Assembly (NCBI GenBank): GCA_029582155.1
Contig: CM055896.1
Span: forward strand, 23,713,184 to 23,777,183
DNA: 64,000 nt
Origin: Panopea generosa
Taxonomy: Eukaryota; Mollusca; Bivalvia; Adapedonta; Hiatellidae
Direction: 5' to 3'
A program made the position numbers and the translations under genes. Below, one piece after another: positions 25,964-33,314 of this stretch; position 1 is the first letter of the stretch; each line of letters starts with the position of its first letter. A model generated the notes under the pieces. The model had not been told where the DNA came from. It was given only the letters and a program-made list of their open reading frames with translations, and ran no database searches.

Positions 25964-27164
25964 AGTAGTATACGGGTCGGTACAACGCCACGGACTGCGC
26001 ATGCGCGGCGGCCATCTTGTTTTTATTGACTGCGCATGCGCGGCGGCCATCTTGTTTCTGCGCATAGACGGCCATTTTGGATGTGCGTGCGGCGGTCATT
26101 TTGAAAGCGTATCGAAGGGCGGCCATCTTGGATGACTACTAATGGTAACACGTTTGCGCATGTGCGGCGGCCATTTTAGATAACGTCGTATGTGCGGCCA
26201 TAGTTTTAATATAGAAGCCGACTGACGTCTAAGTTTAAAACGATAGTCATGCGATTGATAAGAACGTCTCAAAAGTATACAGAGCTGACTTGTATACTCG
26301 ATCTAGGGCGTGGTCGCGGACATTAAGGGGGGTCAGGTCCTAAGTCATAGACGGAGACGTTTTAGTGACAACCGTTTCTTAAAAAACTAAACGTGAACAA
26401 CATCTATCTATATAGCAACAACTTATACTGTATTAAATTAAAAATAAATAATAAATAAGTAAAACTCAAATAGACTAAACTTTACAAACCTCCTTAAGTT
26501 TAATTAACTATGTTCCTTCTTTCTATTGAAAAAGTATTTATCAATTGTATATCCATTTTAATAACTCATTTTACCTTGTTGACAATACAACGTTCAGCTC
26601 ACAAATGAACATACACTCACTACGCATGTATCGTCTCAATCAATCATACACATTAACACAACCAAACATAACTATTGTAATAAATTAAATAAATAATAAT
26701 AAGCTATTAAAAATCAAATAGACTTTACAAACCTCCTTTAGTTTAATTTGCTATGTTCCCTCTTTCTATGGCAAAGTATTTATCAATTTTTATATCCATT
26801 TCAATAACTCATTTTACCTTGTTGACTATCCAACGTTCAGCTCACAAATGAACATACACTCACTACGTATGTATTGTCTCAACCAATCATAAGACACCTC
26901 GTTAACATAACCAGTCAGTACCAACGCAGTGTCAAATAAGTACGTAGACAATGATGTATTCAAGTGCCAAACTTAATCACCGGACGTCTTAACAATAGAT
27001 CAATGGATCCTTTGTGTAAACGTTCTATTAAAATTCACCTAATATTCAGTTCAAGAGTGAACATGTCTGAGTACATAATAGCTAGTGGAACTATTTCGAA
27101 CACTAGATCAATGGCCCCTTTGCTGTACATAGTAATGATTGGTCTGGTCTGGACAGGTATGTAC
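25964..27164 (+). repeat. Left terminal inverted repeat of the Polinton
   Basis: The stretch matches the reverse complement of 42315-43514. It holds a terminal GC-rich motif array, then an AT-rich 243-bp internal duplication (TTTACAAACCTCC at 26481 and 26724). About 98 bases near 26892-26990 are unique to the left copy. Homology to the right side resumes beyond 27164, reaching the first start codon (27293), where it pairs with 40220-40356. Confidence 0.93.
25992..26210. promoter_or_regulatory. Terminal array of NRF1-like and YY1-like motifs (left)
   Basis: CTGCGCATGCGCGGCGGCCA followed by TCTTG occurs twice in 50 bases and degenerate versions continue, giving about seven copies of GGCCAT(C/T)TTG- or GGTCATTTTG-like cores. 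TGCGCATGCGC is the NRF1 palindrome, and the complement AAGATGGCCGCC is close to the YY1 motif. The mirror copy is at 43270-43490. Binding is inferred from motif similarity only. Confidence 0.5.
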
Positions 27165-27292
27165 TGAACGTGACGTGATGATCTATAAATTGTCACAATA
27201 CAGCGTTGACTAATCAGAATGTAGTAAGAGAGTATAAATAGCTATAACATATGTAATATTGTCATTCTGTCTACAGAACACAAGCAGTCAAT
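27165..27292 (+). promoter_or_regulatory. Left inward promoter, TATA box 27233-27240
   Basis: TATAAATA lies 53 bases before the ATG at 27293, in a stretch that also contains a CRE-like GTGACGTGATG and TAATCAG. The whole stretch is repeated, inverted, in front of the polymerase gene at 40220-40350, where the TATA box is degenerate (ATATAGAAA). Homology extends up to both start codons, so the two units were driven by the same sequence. Confidence 0.6.
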
Positions 27293-27784
27293 ATGGTCAA
27301 CGTGAGAGTATCGTATCAACTTGGACCTTTTATAGCTGTAAAGGTGAAGGATTATGGACACGGAAATGTGAACATTGTATTTTTGCAGTCAGTGTACGTG
27401 GATAAAAATAAATATTGTAAAGACGATAAACCTATGATGAAAGAATTTGTTCTATCTCTACAACAATAGCAACAACTGATATTGCAGATTAACGATATTC
27501 AGAAAGCAGTTGATGATCATAAAGACGGGAAAGAAGGATTTCAAGTAGTTGATTTGAGAGAATTCTGGCTACCGGAGGGAAAAGCTGTGGTCCAACCGAC
27601 GAGAAGAAGAATAGCTCTTAAGTTTGACGAATTCGATATATTAGTGAAACTCAAAACGGAGATTGAGTACGTGATACCCGAAATGGATGGAGAACGTCCG
27701 TGTTGGATGAGTGAAGATCACATGAACCAGGAGGGAGCTCTAACTTGTAGAGAATGTAATCCGAACGACTTTCATAACTGGTGA
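27293..27784 (+). pseudogene. PC4-like (transcriptional coactivator p15) protein, one nonsense codon
   Basis: The frame has 164 codons from ATG 27293, with one TAG at 27467-27469 inside a run of CAA codons, consistent with a single C-to-T change. From about residue 86 the protein reads VVDLREFWLPEGKAV, then PTRRRIALKFDEF and a leucine/lysine helix, which is the pattern of the PC4 single-stranded-DNA-binding fold (acidic-Arg strand, PT-basic-basic-Ile-x-Leu, amphipathic helix). The C-terminus adds CWMSEDH and CRECN, a possible metal site. PC4 proteins bind ssDNA and assist RNA polymerase II initiation in eukaryotes and some large viruses. It is the first gene of the plus-strand unit, just behind the shared promoter. 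The remainder downstream of the stop still encodes the whole PC4-like domain. Confidence 0.65.
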
Positions 27785-27869
27785 CGTGTTTAAACATGTA
27801 TAGACTATTATTAGAAATGACAGCATGTATATGTATCAACCAATCAGATGAAAGTCACATGACTTACTG

Positions 27870-27878
27870 TATATAAAG
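27870..27878 (+). promoter_or_regulatory. TATA box of the BIR gene
   Basis: TATATAAAG lies 35 bases before the ATG at 27913, preceded by CCAATCAGATG at 27839-27849, so the BIR gene has its own promoter-like stretch separate from the upstream PC4-like gene. Confidence 0.5.
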
Positions 27879-27912
27879 AAATAAACGTTTATGACTTTAT
27901 CATTCTACAATC

Positions 27913-28272
27913 ATGAACGTAATAGACGCCATACGCTGTGAATTCGAAGATAGACTTCAAACGTTTGAACACTGGTCTAAGCAAATCATTCCAGACAAGT
28001 TTAAACTTGCCAAGGCGGGATTCTGCTACATGGGAGAAATGGACAAAGTGATTTGTTTTACCTGCGGGATTACTTTGAGACAATGGGAACGTTCGGATGA
28101 TCCGTTGGTGGAACACGTGAAATGGTCTAAAAATTGCGTCTACTTGAAAATTATGGGATATGAAGGTAATCTGAATGTCATAGATAAGGGGACCAACAAA
28201 GGAAGAGTTCACTTCCCAACAACGACTACAACAGGCAGTACTTCACCAGAGTTTGGATTCAATTACTTTTAA
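27913..28272 (+). CDS. BIR-domain (IAP-repeat) protein, 119 aa
   Basis: Residues 8-80 form one baculoviral IAP repeat: C48-X2-C51-X16-H68-X6-C75 gives exactly the zinc-ligand spacing of the family, with the expected aromatic/Gly context (AGFCYMG, VICFTCG, DDPLVEHVKWSKNC). There is no RING domain; a threonine-rich 35-residue tail follows. BIR proteins bind caspases or IAP-binding peptides, or in some cases act in cell division. In a virus-like element a role in blocking host cell death is the usual inference, but a single BIR without RING could also be regulatory. The frame is intact, unlike many neighbours, and has its own TATA box. Lateral acquisition from an invertebrate host is plausible, because IAP genes are numerous in molluscs. 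Confidence 0.88.
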   Translation: MNVIDAIRCEFEDRLQTFEHWSKQIIPDKFKLAKAGFCYMGEMDKVICFTCGITLRQWERSDDPLVEHVKWSKNCVYLKIMGYEGNLNVIDKGTNKGRVHFPTTTTTGSTSPEFGFNYF

Positions 28273-28275
28273 AGC

Positions 28276-28419
28276 ATGTGTGTTAGTATCGTTGCAGTAA
28301 TGATTGGATTTATAGATACTTCAGCGTACCAATATAGATGTTATACATTACGCCAAGAGGCCAGAGAAGCTGCCGACAGACTCGTTGAATGTTTTAAAGA
28401 ATATGACTCACAGATATAA
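28276..28419 (+). CDS. Small ORF, 47 aa, unrecognised
   Basis: ATG 28276 opens three bases after the BIR stop, and the frame ends with TAA at 28417. It has a hydrophobic start (CVSIVAVMIGFID) and a charged helical end (LRQEAREAADRLVECFKEYD). The size, position and helical character suggest a genuine small protein, but I do not recognise it. It overlaps the next small ORF by 17 bases. Confidence 0.35.
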   Translation: MCVSIVAVMIGFIDTSAYQYRCYTLRQEAREAADRLVECFKEYDSQI

Positions 28420-28555
28420 ATACGTGTGTCCGATCTGTCATCATCGTGACGTCATTAACATTTTTAGGCCTCTTAAAGTTACACATGGATCGAGTAAAAA
28501 GCAACTCTATATACGGATACACGAAGTCGTTATTTCGAAACTTTATCTGACATGA
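28403..28555 (+). CDS. Small ORF, 50 aa, with CPIC motif
   Basis: ATG 28403 to TGA 28555 in a different frame from the preceding small ORF, overlapping its end. The start reads YVCPICHHRDVINIF, a Cys-X2-Cys-His-His cluster like half of a zinc ribbon or RING; no second cysteine pair follows, so it may be truncated. Function unknown. Confidence 0.35.
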   Translation: MTHRYKYVCPICHHRDVINIFRPLKVTHGSSKKQLYIRIHEVVISKLYLT

Positions 28556-28613
28556 GTATGTTCAGACATGTTTTAGACTATTAAAAAAGAATTGCGTTCA
28601 TGACCATGAAGTC

Positions 28614-28620
28614 ATATAAA
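28614..28620 (+). promoter_or_regulatory. TATA-like box before the TBP-like gene
   Basis: ATATAAA lies 22 bases before the ATG at 28643. The short distance would give a very short leader, so it may instead serve as part of an intergenic signal. Confidence 0.35.
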
Positions 28621-28642
28621 CAAAACACTTTGAACGAACAAC

Positions 28643-29152
28643 ATGATCACCAACGTGGTGTGCATTACGGATTTACACTGTGATATCAATTTGAAGGATT
28701 TAACAGCGAAATGTACAAACATTGTATACGATCCATTTAAATTCCCTGGAGTCACATGGAAACATAACAGAGTCGGTTTTATGTGTATGGTGTTTGCCAA
28801 TGGAAAATTGATGGTCAATGGAAAAGTAAAAACGATACAAGAAGCCAAACAACGAGTGAGACGGTATGCAAGATTATTACAGAAAATGGATTGGAACATA
28901 ACTTTAACACGCATCGTTATATCTACCACCAGTGCTCACTACAAATTAGACGGTCCATTGGATGTGAACATACTAGCTAAACAATATGGTGGAACTTATG
29001 AAGCAGAACGGTTTCCGGCAGCCATGTTTGTGAAGGATACCATTCACTTTACGTGTTTTCATACTGGTGCAGTATTGATGTCGAGTATCAAGACAGAAAG
29101 ACAATTTTATGATACTGTTATACCTACGTTATTAGAAATGTATATATTGTGA
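28643..29152 (+). CDS. TATA-binding protein (TBP) homologue, 169 aa
   Basis: The whole protein is a two-lobed TBP core with almost no N-terminal extension. Lobe 1 (about residues 4-83) has NVVCITDLHCDINL, FPGV, FANGKLMVNG and the basic helix EAKQRVRRYARLLQK; lobe 2 (84-169) has ITLTRIVIS, ERFPAAMFV, CFHTGAVLM and YDTVIPTLLEMYIL. The four positions where TBP inserts phenylalanines into the minor groove are all Phe (F34, F51, F124, F139). TBP nucleates RNA polymerase II and III initiation at TATA boxes; large nucleocytoplasmic DNA viruses also encode TBP-like proteins. Here it is the last gene of the plus-strand unit of a Polinton whose promoters have TATA boxes. The frame is intact. Lobe 2 is more diverged, with an unusual TGAVLM in place of the SGK-type turn. 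It is clearly not a degraded host exon, because it has no introns and sits inside the element. Confidence 0.9.
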   Translation: MITNVVCITDLHCDINLKDLTAKCTNIVYDPFKFPGVTWKHNRVGFMCMVFANGKLMVNGKVKTIQEAKQRVRRYARLLQKMDWNITLTRIVISTTSAHYKLDGPLDVNILAKQYGGTYEAERFPAAMFVKDTIHFTCFHTGAVLMSSIKTERQFYDTVIPTLLEMYIL

Positions 29153-29194
29153 TTGTGAGGGGACTGCCCTAACCCCATTGTATTGAGAGGAGTT

Positions 29195-29200
29195 AATAAA
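29195..29200 (+). terminator. Poly(A) signal of the plus-strand unit
   Basis: AATAAA 43 bases after the TBP-like stop codon. It faces the minus-strand AATAAA at 29278-29283, about 80 bases away. Confidence 0.6.
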
Positions 29201-29277
29201 AACATTAACAAACAAATATATCGTGTTTATATTGGTAATCAAAATAAACGACAAGTCCATATTCTATTTTACAATAT

Positions 29278-29283
29278 TTTATT
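29278..29283 (-). terminator. Poly(A) signal of the minus-strand unit
   Basis: AATAAA on the minus strand, 11 bases beyond the protease stop (29295). The two convergent units therefore end within about 100 bases of each other. Confidence 0.6.
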
Positions 29284-29294
29284 TACATCATTAT

Positions 29295-29741
29295 TTACAT
29301 ATGTTGAACAAAACGTGTCACACTACGTTCATTTTCATTGGGTTTATTAAACATGTTTATAATTTGTTTCATACTGAAACCATGACATCTGTGATAAGCG
29401 TAGAATAAACAAAATTGACCACACGTCATTGTTCCGACATCTTGTACTTTAATCGTATTGTACTTATAACGACGTTCATTTTAAAGTAATACACGTTTGA
29501 AACGTTTATCATAATGTTCTTGTGGGTGTCCATTAGAATCCCAAAATTCTACAGATCCCCGACTAAAGTAGAACGCAGTCCAATGCTGTCCCGGTTTCGA
29601 ACTTCAATCCGTGTTCACGATATAAATACGAGGTCGATATCGTATGTTCATGGGTAGTTGATCGGCAGCGCATACGCCTCCATATTGTTGTCGGATGGCA
29701 CTGTCTTTTTTCATTAAACGTTCAATTTCTAGTGTACGCAT
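29295..29741 (-). pseudogene. PRO: Adenain-like cysteine protease (capsid maturation), two nonsense codons
   Basis: The frame has 149 codons and starts at an ATG that overlaps the capsid gene's stop by one base (TAATG). It begins with YGGVCAADQLP and YIVNTD, then the His region GQHWTAFYF, the acidic region FWDSNGHP and the nucleophile region TCGQFCLFYAYHRC, which is the His-Asp/Glu-Cys order of adenovirus-type proteases that process virion proteins. Family lengths of about 140-200 aa fit. A TGA at codon 46 (29604-29606) and a TAA at codon 87 (29481-29483) interrupt it without any frameshift; all catalytic positions remain. It is the last gene of the minus-strand unit. Confidence 0.85.
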
Positions 29742-30985
29742 TACTCCAAAGTGACGTTCCTATTACTGTCAATTTTCATCAATGATGGAAACTGGGCATA
29801 CACGATGGCTGTGCACGGTTCCGGCAATGGTTCGGTAAACTTCAGTTCCAGTCTCGTATGTCCTCTCTGTATGTCTCGGTTTCTATGATCTCCGTCTATG
29901 TTGAAAACGTACAAACAATACCCGTCTTTGAATGCATGTCTGCTAATCACTCCAACTAGCTGACTAGTGACTGGATAAAGACGGTCGTAGGCGTCAACGA
30001 AGTTGTTACCCTTATAATTGGGTTGGAAAGGATCGGTAGGTACTGATTGTCCATCCACAAAAAAGCCAGAGTAGTTACAATTGTAGTGTTGAAAGTTAAA
30101 CGGATTCTTGGTATAATCCCCATGATGCGCCGATGACGACACGACTCCTACAATTAATTGTTTAGGGATATCTCCTTGAAATAAATCGTCTACTGTGAAC
30201 GAATATTGCCCCTGTGACATAGAGTAGGATTTGATCAATGTCTTCGTGTAAGGATAAAGAGCCTGTGTGTCTTTCAACACTCCCGTTTGAGATAGTAGAA
30301 CTGCTGGGTTCAATTTTATCATGGCTACTTTTAGGTACACATCTGTGATCTTAACTTTATAGTCCGATGCCGGTGACATCAAACGAAAACTGTCGGCATT
30401 TTGCCATAACTTAAGATGGACGGGTACGCCGTTAAGACGCGCTCTCTCTTGTTGGCATAGATCGAGAGGTAAATGACCGATAAGATCGATTTCCTTGCTT
30501 TCTAGGGTGAACCCTGGTCTTGAATTTAATCCACTATTGGTTCCAGCGGGAGAAGGATTATCAAAGTCAGAGTCATCTTTGAAAAACAGTTGACTTTGTA
30601 GTTCATGTTCAGTTATAGTAGTGTTGAGTAACGTATCCAGGTACCCTTTGTAAGCATAATTGTTTCTGATTTCGCTCACTGGATGTTGCTGAATCTTGAA
30701 GTCCACTTGTGAGAAAAGAGTGTGCAAGGGAGCATTAGTCAACCCCACGAATTCATCTTTTGCAATGTCTGAACCATCATTCTTAATGATTTTCAGTTTG
30801 ACATAGAGTAAAGTTTGACGTAGATCCAAGTACGACGTAGATGACCCGTCAATGTTAAACTCAATCACAGATCCTTCTGTCCACTGATTAGAAGGTCTAT
30901 ACTGTGTCCGTGACATTTTCTGGGATGCCGTCTCTACGCGTTTAGGTTGAAATAAATACAAGTCTTCGTATTGTACCTCTTCCAT
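29741..30985 (-). CDS. MCP: Major capsid protein (Polinton double-jelly-roll type), 414 aa
   Basis: The intact frame of 414 codons has the features of metazoan Polinton/adintovirus capsid proteins: an N-terminus with VIEFNIDGSSTSYLDLRQTL, a central LIGHLPLDLCQQERARLNGV region, VKITDVYLKVAMIKLNPAV, and a C-terminus LELKFTEPLPEPCTAIVYAQ. The family builds hexon-like pseudohexameric trimers of an icosahedral shell. It lies directly upstream of the protease with a one-base overlap and downstream of the basic protein with a 52-base overlap. It is the longest undamaged core gene of the element. Family assignment rests on recognised sequence pattern and gene order, not on a search. Confidence 0.85.
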   Translation of the reverse strand: MEEVQYEDLYLFQPKRVETASQKMSRTQYRPSNQWTEGSVIEFNIDGSSTSYLDLRQTLLYVKLKIIKNDGSDIAKDEFVGLTNAPLHTLFSQVDFKIQQHPVSEIRNNYAYKGYLDTLLNTTITEHELQSQLFFKDDSDFDNPSPAGTNSGLNSRPGFTLESKEIDLIGHLPLDLCQQERARLNGVPVHLKLWQNADSFRLMSPASDYKVKITDVYLKVAMIKLNPAVLLSQTGVLKDTQALYPYTKTLIKSYSMSQGQYSFTVDDLFQGDIPKQLIVGVVSSSAHHGDYTKNPFNFQHYNCNYSGFFVDGQSVPTDPFQPNYKGNNFVDAYDRLYPVTSQLVGVISRHAFKDGYCLYVFNIDGDHRNRDIQRGHTRLELKFTEPLPEPCTAIVYAQFPSLMKIDSNRNVTLE

Positions 30986-31329
30986 CTTGAGGATAGGTAA
31001 TCTTGTTTCTTAGTATTCTTTGTTTGTACAGACGGCTTTCGTTTCTTTTGAACAGTTTTTGCCTTGGCAGACTTCCCCTTATGTGTTTTTGGTCTGCCGT
31101 TTAAAGTTTTCCTGGTAGGTTTAAGGGTGGTTGACACACCCTTATTAACTTTTTGCTCTTTCAGTTCGGATTTGGCGAGATTCATGGCTTGTTGTACTGG
31201 AGACACCACGGTGATTTCGGGTTTGATGGTGCCACCAATCTGATCCACTACGTAGTAGCCTCTAGGATCTTTACGTAATTTACCTTCTGCCATCCTTCGG
31301 AAATGCTTTGTCCATTTCTCTACGTCCAT
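30934..31329 (-). CDS. Basic Polinton protein (possible virion core/DNA-packing protein), about 131 aa
   Basis: The better start is the ATG at 31329 (MDVEKWTKHFRRMAEGKL), overlapping the preceding gene's end by 10 bases; an upstream start at 31356 adds nine residues. The N-terminal half has an aromatic/charged helix and RGYYVVDQIG; the second half is strongly basic (KPTRKTLNGRPKTHKGKSAK and onward). Such proteins sit next to the capsid gene in many Polintons and adintoviruses and resemble adenoviral core proteins in composition. DNA binding is inferred from composition. The C-terminal 17 codons overlap the start of the capsid gene. Confidence 0.55.
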   Translation of the reverse strand: MDVEKWTKHFRRMAEGKLRKDPRGYYVVDQIGGTIKPEITVVSPVQQAMNLAKSELKEQKVNKGVSTTLKPTRKTLNGRPKTHKGKSAKAKTVQKKRKPSVQTKNTKKQDYLSSRWKRYNTKTCIYFNLNA

Positions 31330-31730
31330 ATTTTCTTTCTCAAATGCAAAGTGCAATACAATACGGTCGTATCTGTTTCCAGTAGTTGTAAGTGTCTCCC
31401 CCTTATAAAGATTCTAATATGTGACAGTGTATCCGTTCTCACTCGGATGTAGTAAGGGTCTGTGAACGTGAATAATGCTTTATTCTTTTTTTCTCTACGT
31501 ACGCTTCTTAGTACCGGAGCTAATGTTTCAGCCACATACGATTCTTGACAAATATCCGAACAGACGTAAAACAAATCCTCTCCTATACGTATTTCAATTT
31601 CCTTTAAAGCCACTTCCCAATCACTATTTAAATTATAAGTCTTTGGTAACTCTACTGTAAAATCGGTCGATGTATTGAGCGGGTGTTGATTCTTGGAATT
31701 ACGACTATCAAAAAAGAAGTAATGACCCAT
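31320..31730 (-). CDS. Putative minor capsid (penton-like) protein, 136 aa
   Basis: The start was chosen at the second ATG (MGHYFFFDSRNSKNQHPLNT); an earlier one adds five residues. The body has alternating strands (STDFTVELPKTYNL, DWEVALKEIEI, FYVCSDICQESYVAE, LAPVLRSVR, YYIRVRTDTLSHIRIFIRG, TVLYCTLHLRKK), compatible with a small jelly-roll. Proteins of this pattern accompany the major capsid gene in invertebrate Polintons, and a penton role is the usual inference. The intact frame follows a TATAAGGGTGTA motif 25 bases upstream and overlaps the next gene by 10 bases. It could alternatively be a different virion surface protein. Confidence 0.45.
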   Translation of the reverse strand: MGHYFFFDSRNSKNQHPLNTSTDFTVELPKTYNLNSDWEVALKEIEIRIGEDLFYVCSDICQESYVAETLAPVLRSVRREKKNKALFTFTDPYYIRVRTDTLSHIRIFIRGRHLQLLETDTTVLYCTLHLRKKIWT

Positions 31731-31755
31731 GACTACTATATACAAAGTACGTTAT

Positions 31756-31767
31756 TACACCCTTATA
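31756..31767 (-). promoter_or_regulatory. TATAAGGGTGTA motif at a gene junction (site 1)
   Basis: On the minus strand TATAAGGGTGTA overlaps the stop codon of the upstream PC4-like/membrane gene and lies 25 bases before the next ATG (31730). The same 12-mer occurs at the ATPase/small-protein junction (about 34151-34162). It may be a late promoter TATA element. Confidence 0.4.
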
Positions 31768-32209
31768 AGTTTTTAAGGGTTTTCCAGTAGGTCCTCGCCT
31801 CTGCAATTCCTTCGTCAATGAGTGGTACCTTTTGCTTTAAACTCCTCTACTGGTTCAAGTCCAGCTGTATACCGATCGGTGTGGCACTTCCATTTATAAA
31901 TATTCTAATGTCCATAAACACTTGATCGTCCATATTACACACTGTAGCATAGGTATTGCCACGTAGAGAATATTGCTTAACGTAAACACAAGCGGACTGG
32001 TTCAGATTAGGTTTCATGTCGACAGGCTTGACTTCAGTAGGACAGTGGGATACACCAATCATGACGATTCCCGGTAATGCGCATGTACTCAGAATGAATA
32101 TAACGCCGATCCATTTAATAATGGTCAAATGACATTTAATATTTCTTGGCAGTTCTTCTCCAAACGGTTCTAACATGTGACTCCCCACACTAAGAATATT
32201 GTTTGACAT
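31763..32209 (-). pseudogene. Membrane-anchored PC4-like protein, one nonsense codon
   Basis: The frame has 149 codons, with TAG at codon 121 (31847-31849) where the conserved tryptophan of a PC4-like domain is expected. Residues 31-53 (IKWIGVIFILSTCALPGIVM region) form one transmembrane segment. The distal part reads DDQVFMDIRIFINGSATPIG and IQLDLNQ, then after the stop a lysine/leucine helix, which repeats the pattern of the PC4 ssDNA-binding fold seen in the first plus-strand gene. A transmembrane segment ahead of such a fold is odd; it may be a virion membrane or entry-independent structural protein that borrowed the fold. It overlaps the integrase end by 20 bases. Confidence 0.5.
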
Positions 32210-33314
32210 CTTTTTCAGGAATCCAGCTATCGTATTTCTTGGGCCAATGTAACCAACGCACCAACACTTCTTTCTGTTTGTTTCTCGTCCTTTTTTGTAG
32301 TATCTGTTCTATATAGTACGCTGTAGTGTCGTTTACATTGACTGCTTGCAGGACAGATCCATAAAATGTTCCTTCTATCTCTTCCCCGGACCAATCTTCC
32401 AGAGTATATACGTGAATATCTTCTCTCTTATATCTCGTTTTGACTTTAAACAGTTCACCCGTCCACTTTTGTGAATATTCTCTGTCGAATATTCCTCTCA
32501 CATGTGATATACGTACAACTTGTCCTATTTTGTACTTATACCTAGTCTTCGGTTTACTCTTTGTTTGCTTAGGGTTCGACTTCCCCTTATGTGTTCTCAA
32601 CAGGTACTGTTCCAAACGATTTTCACCTTCTGTTTCTTTATTGACAGAGCTTGGAGATCTGCCTAAACTCCGATGCACTGTGTTATTGAACTATACACCG
32701 TATCATTCAATACATTAATATAACGTTTTGTTCTTTTCTTCATGAGATAGCGAAATAGTTTATGCTTTAAAGTTTTAATGATTCTTTCGACGTAATTCGC
32801 TTTTGGATCATTTTGTGTCACAAAATGATGAATTCCAACGGTTTTCAGATAGGCGGAAACTTATCTGTGACGGAATTCCTTCCCTTTATTGGTCCTAATG
32901 ATATTAGGCCGTCTACCTTGATTCAGTATGTGATTTAATGCTTTCACAACTTCTTTAAGCTTCTTTCGTTTTTAAAGGTTGACACCACACATATCTAGGA
33001 AATATGTCAATCGCAACCAGTAAATATTTATAACCGTCGTTGTCTTTGATTAATTGCGACATATCAGCCAAATCTATATCCCATTGTGAATCTAATCCAG
33101 CCACGGTCACTCTATTTCTGGGAAATTTGCGACGTGCGCCACGAGTCAAAGAATATGACTCTTGATCCTGTAACCATTTTCTAATTCTGTATCTTCCAAT
33201 TTTAAATTTTCCTTCAGATTTCACCGCACGATACAGTTTGTCTGGTCCCGCGTAACTACCCGGATGGTTGACATCATAATAAATGGAGGTTAAATATTTC
33301 TTCCAATCAGACAT
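32190..33314 (-). pseudogene. INT: Polinton integrase (DDE type, with chromodomain), frameshifted
   Basis: Retroviral-type integrase that inserts the element and makes 6-bp duplications. From the N-terminus: zinc-binding-like region with KLYRAVKSEGKFKIGRYRI, catalytic core with DSQWDIDLADM (first Asp) and AIDIFPRYVWCQPLK, the second catalytic motif, the glutamate motif ANYVERIIKTLKHKL, then an SH3-like part (YKIGQVVRISHVRGIFDREY) and a C-terminal chromodomain (YYIEQILQKR, EVLVRWLHWPKKYDSW). Breaks: a frameshift near 32955-32962, a TAA at 32861-32863 and a frameshift near 32680-32700. At the second catalytic position the codon (32888-32890) encodes Asn where the family has Asp. The gene overlaps its neighbours at both ends (8 and 20 bases). 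Confidence 0.88.
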
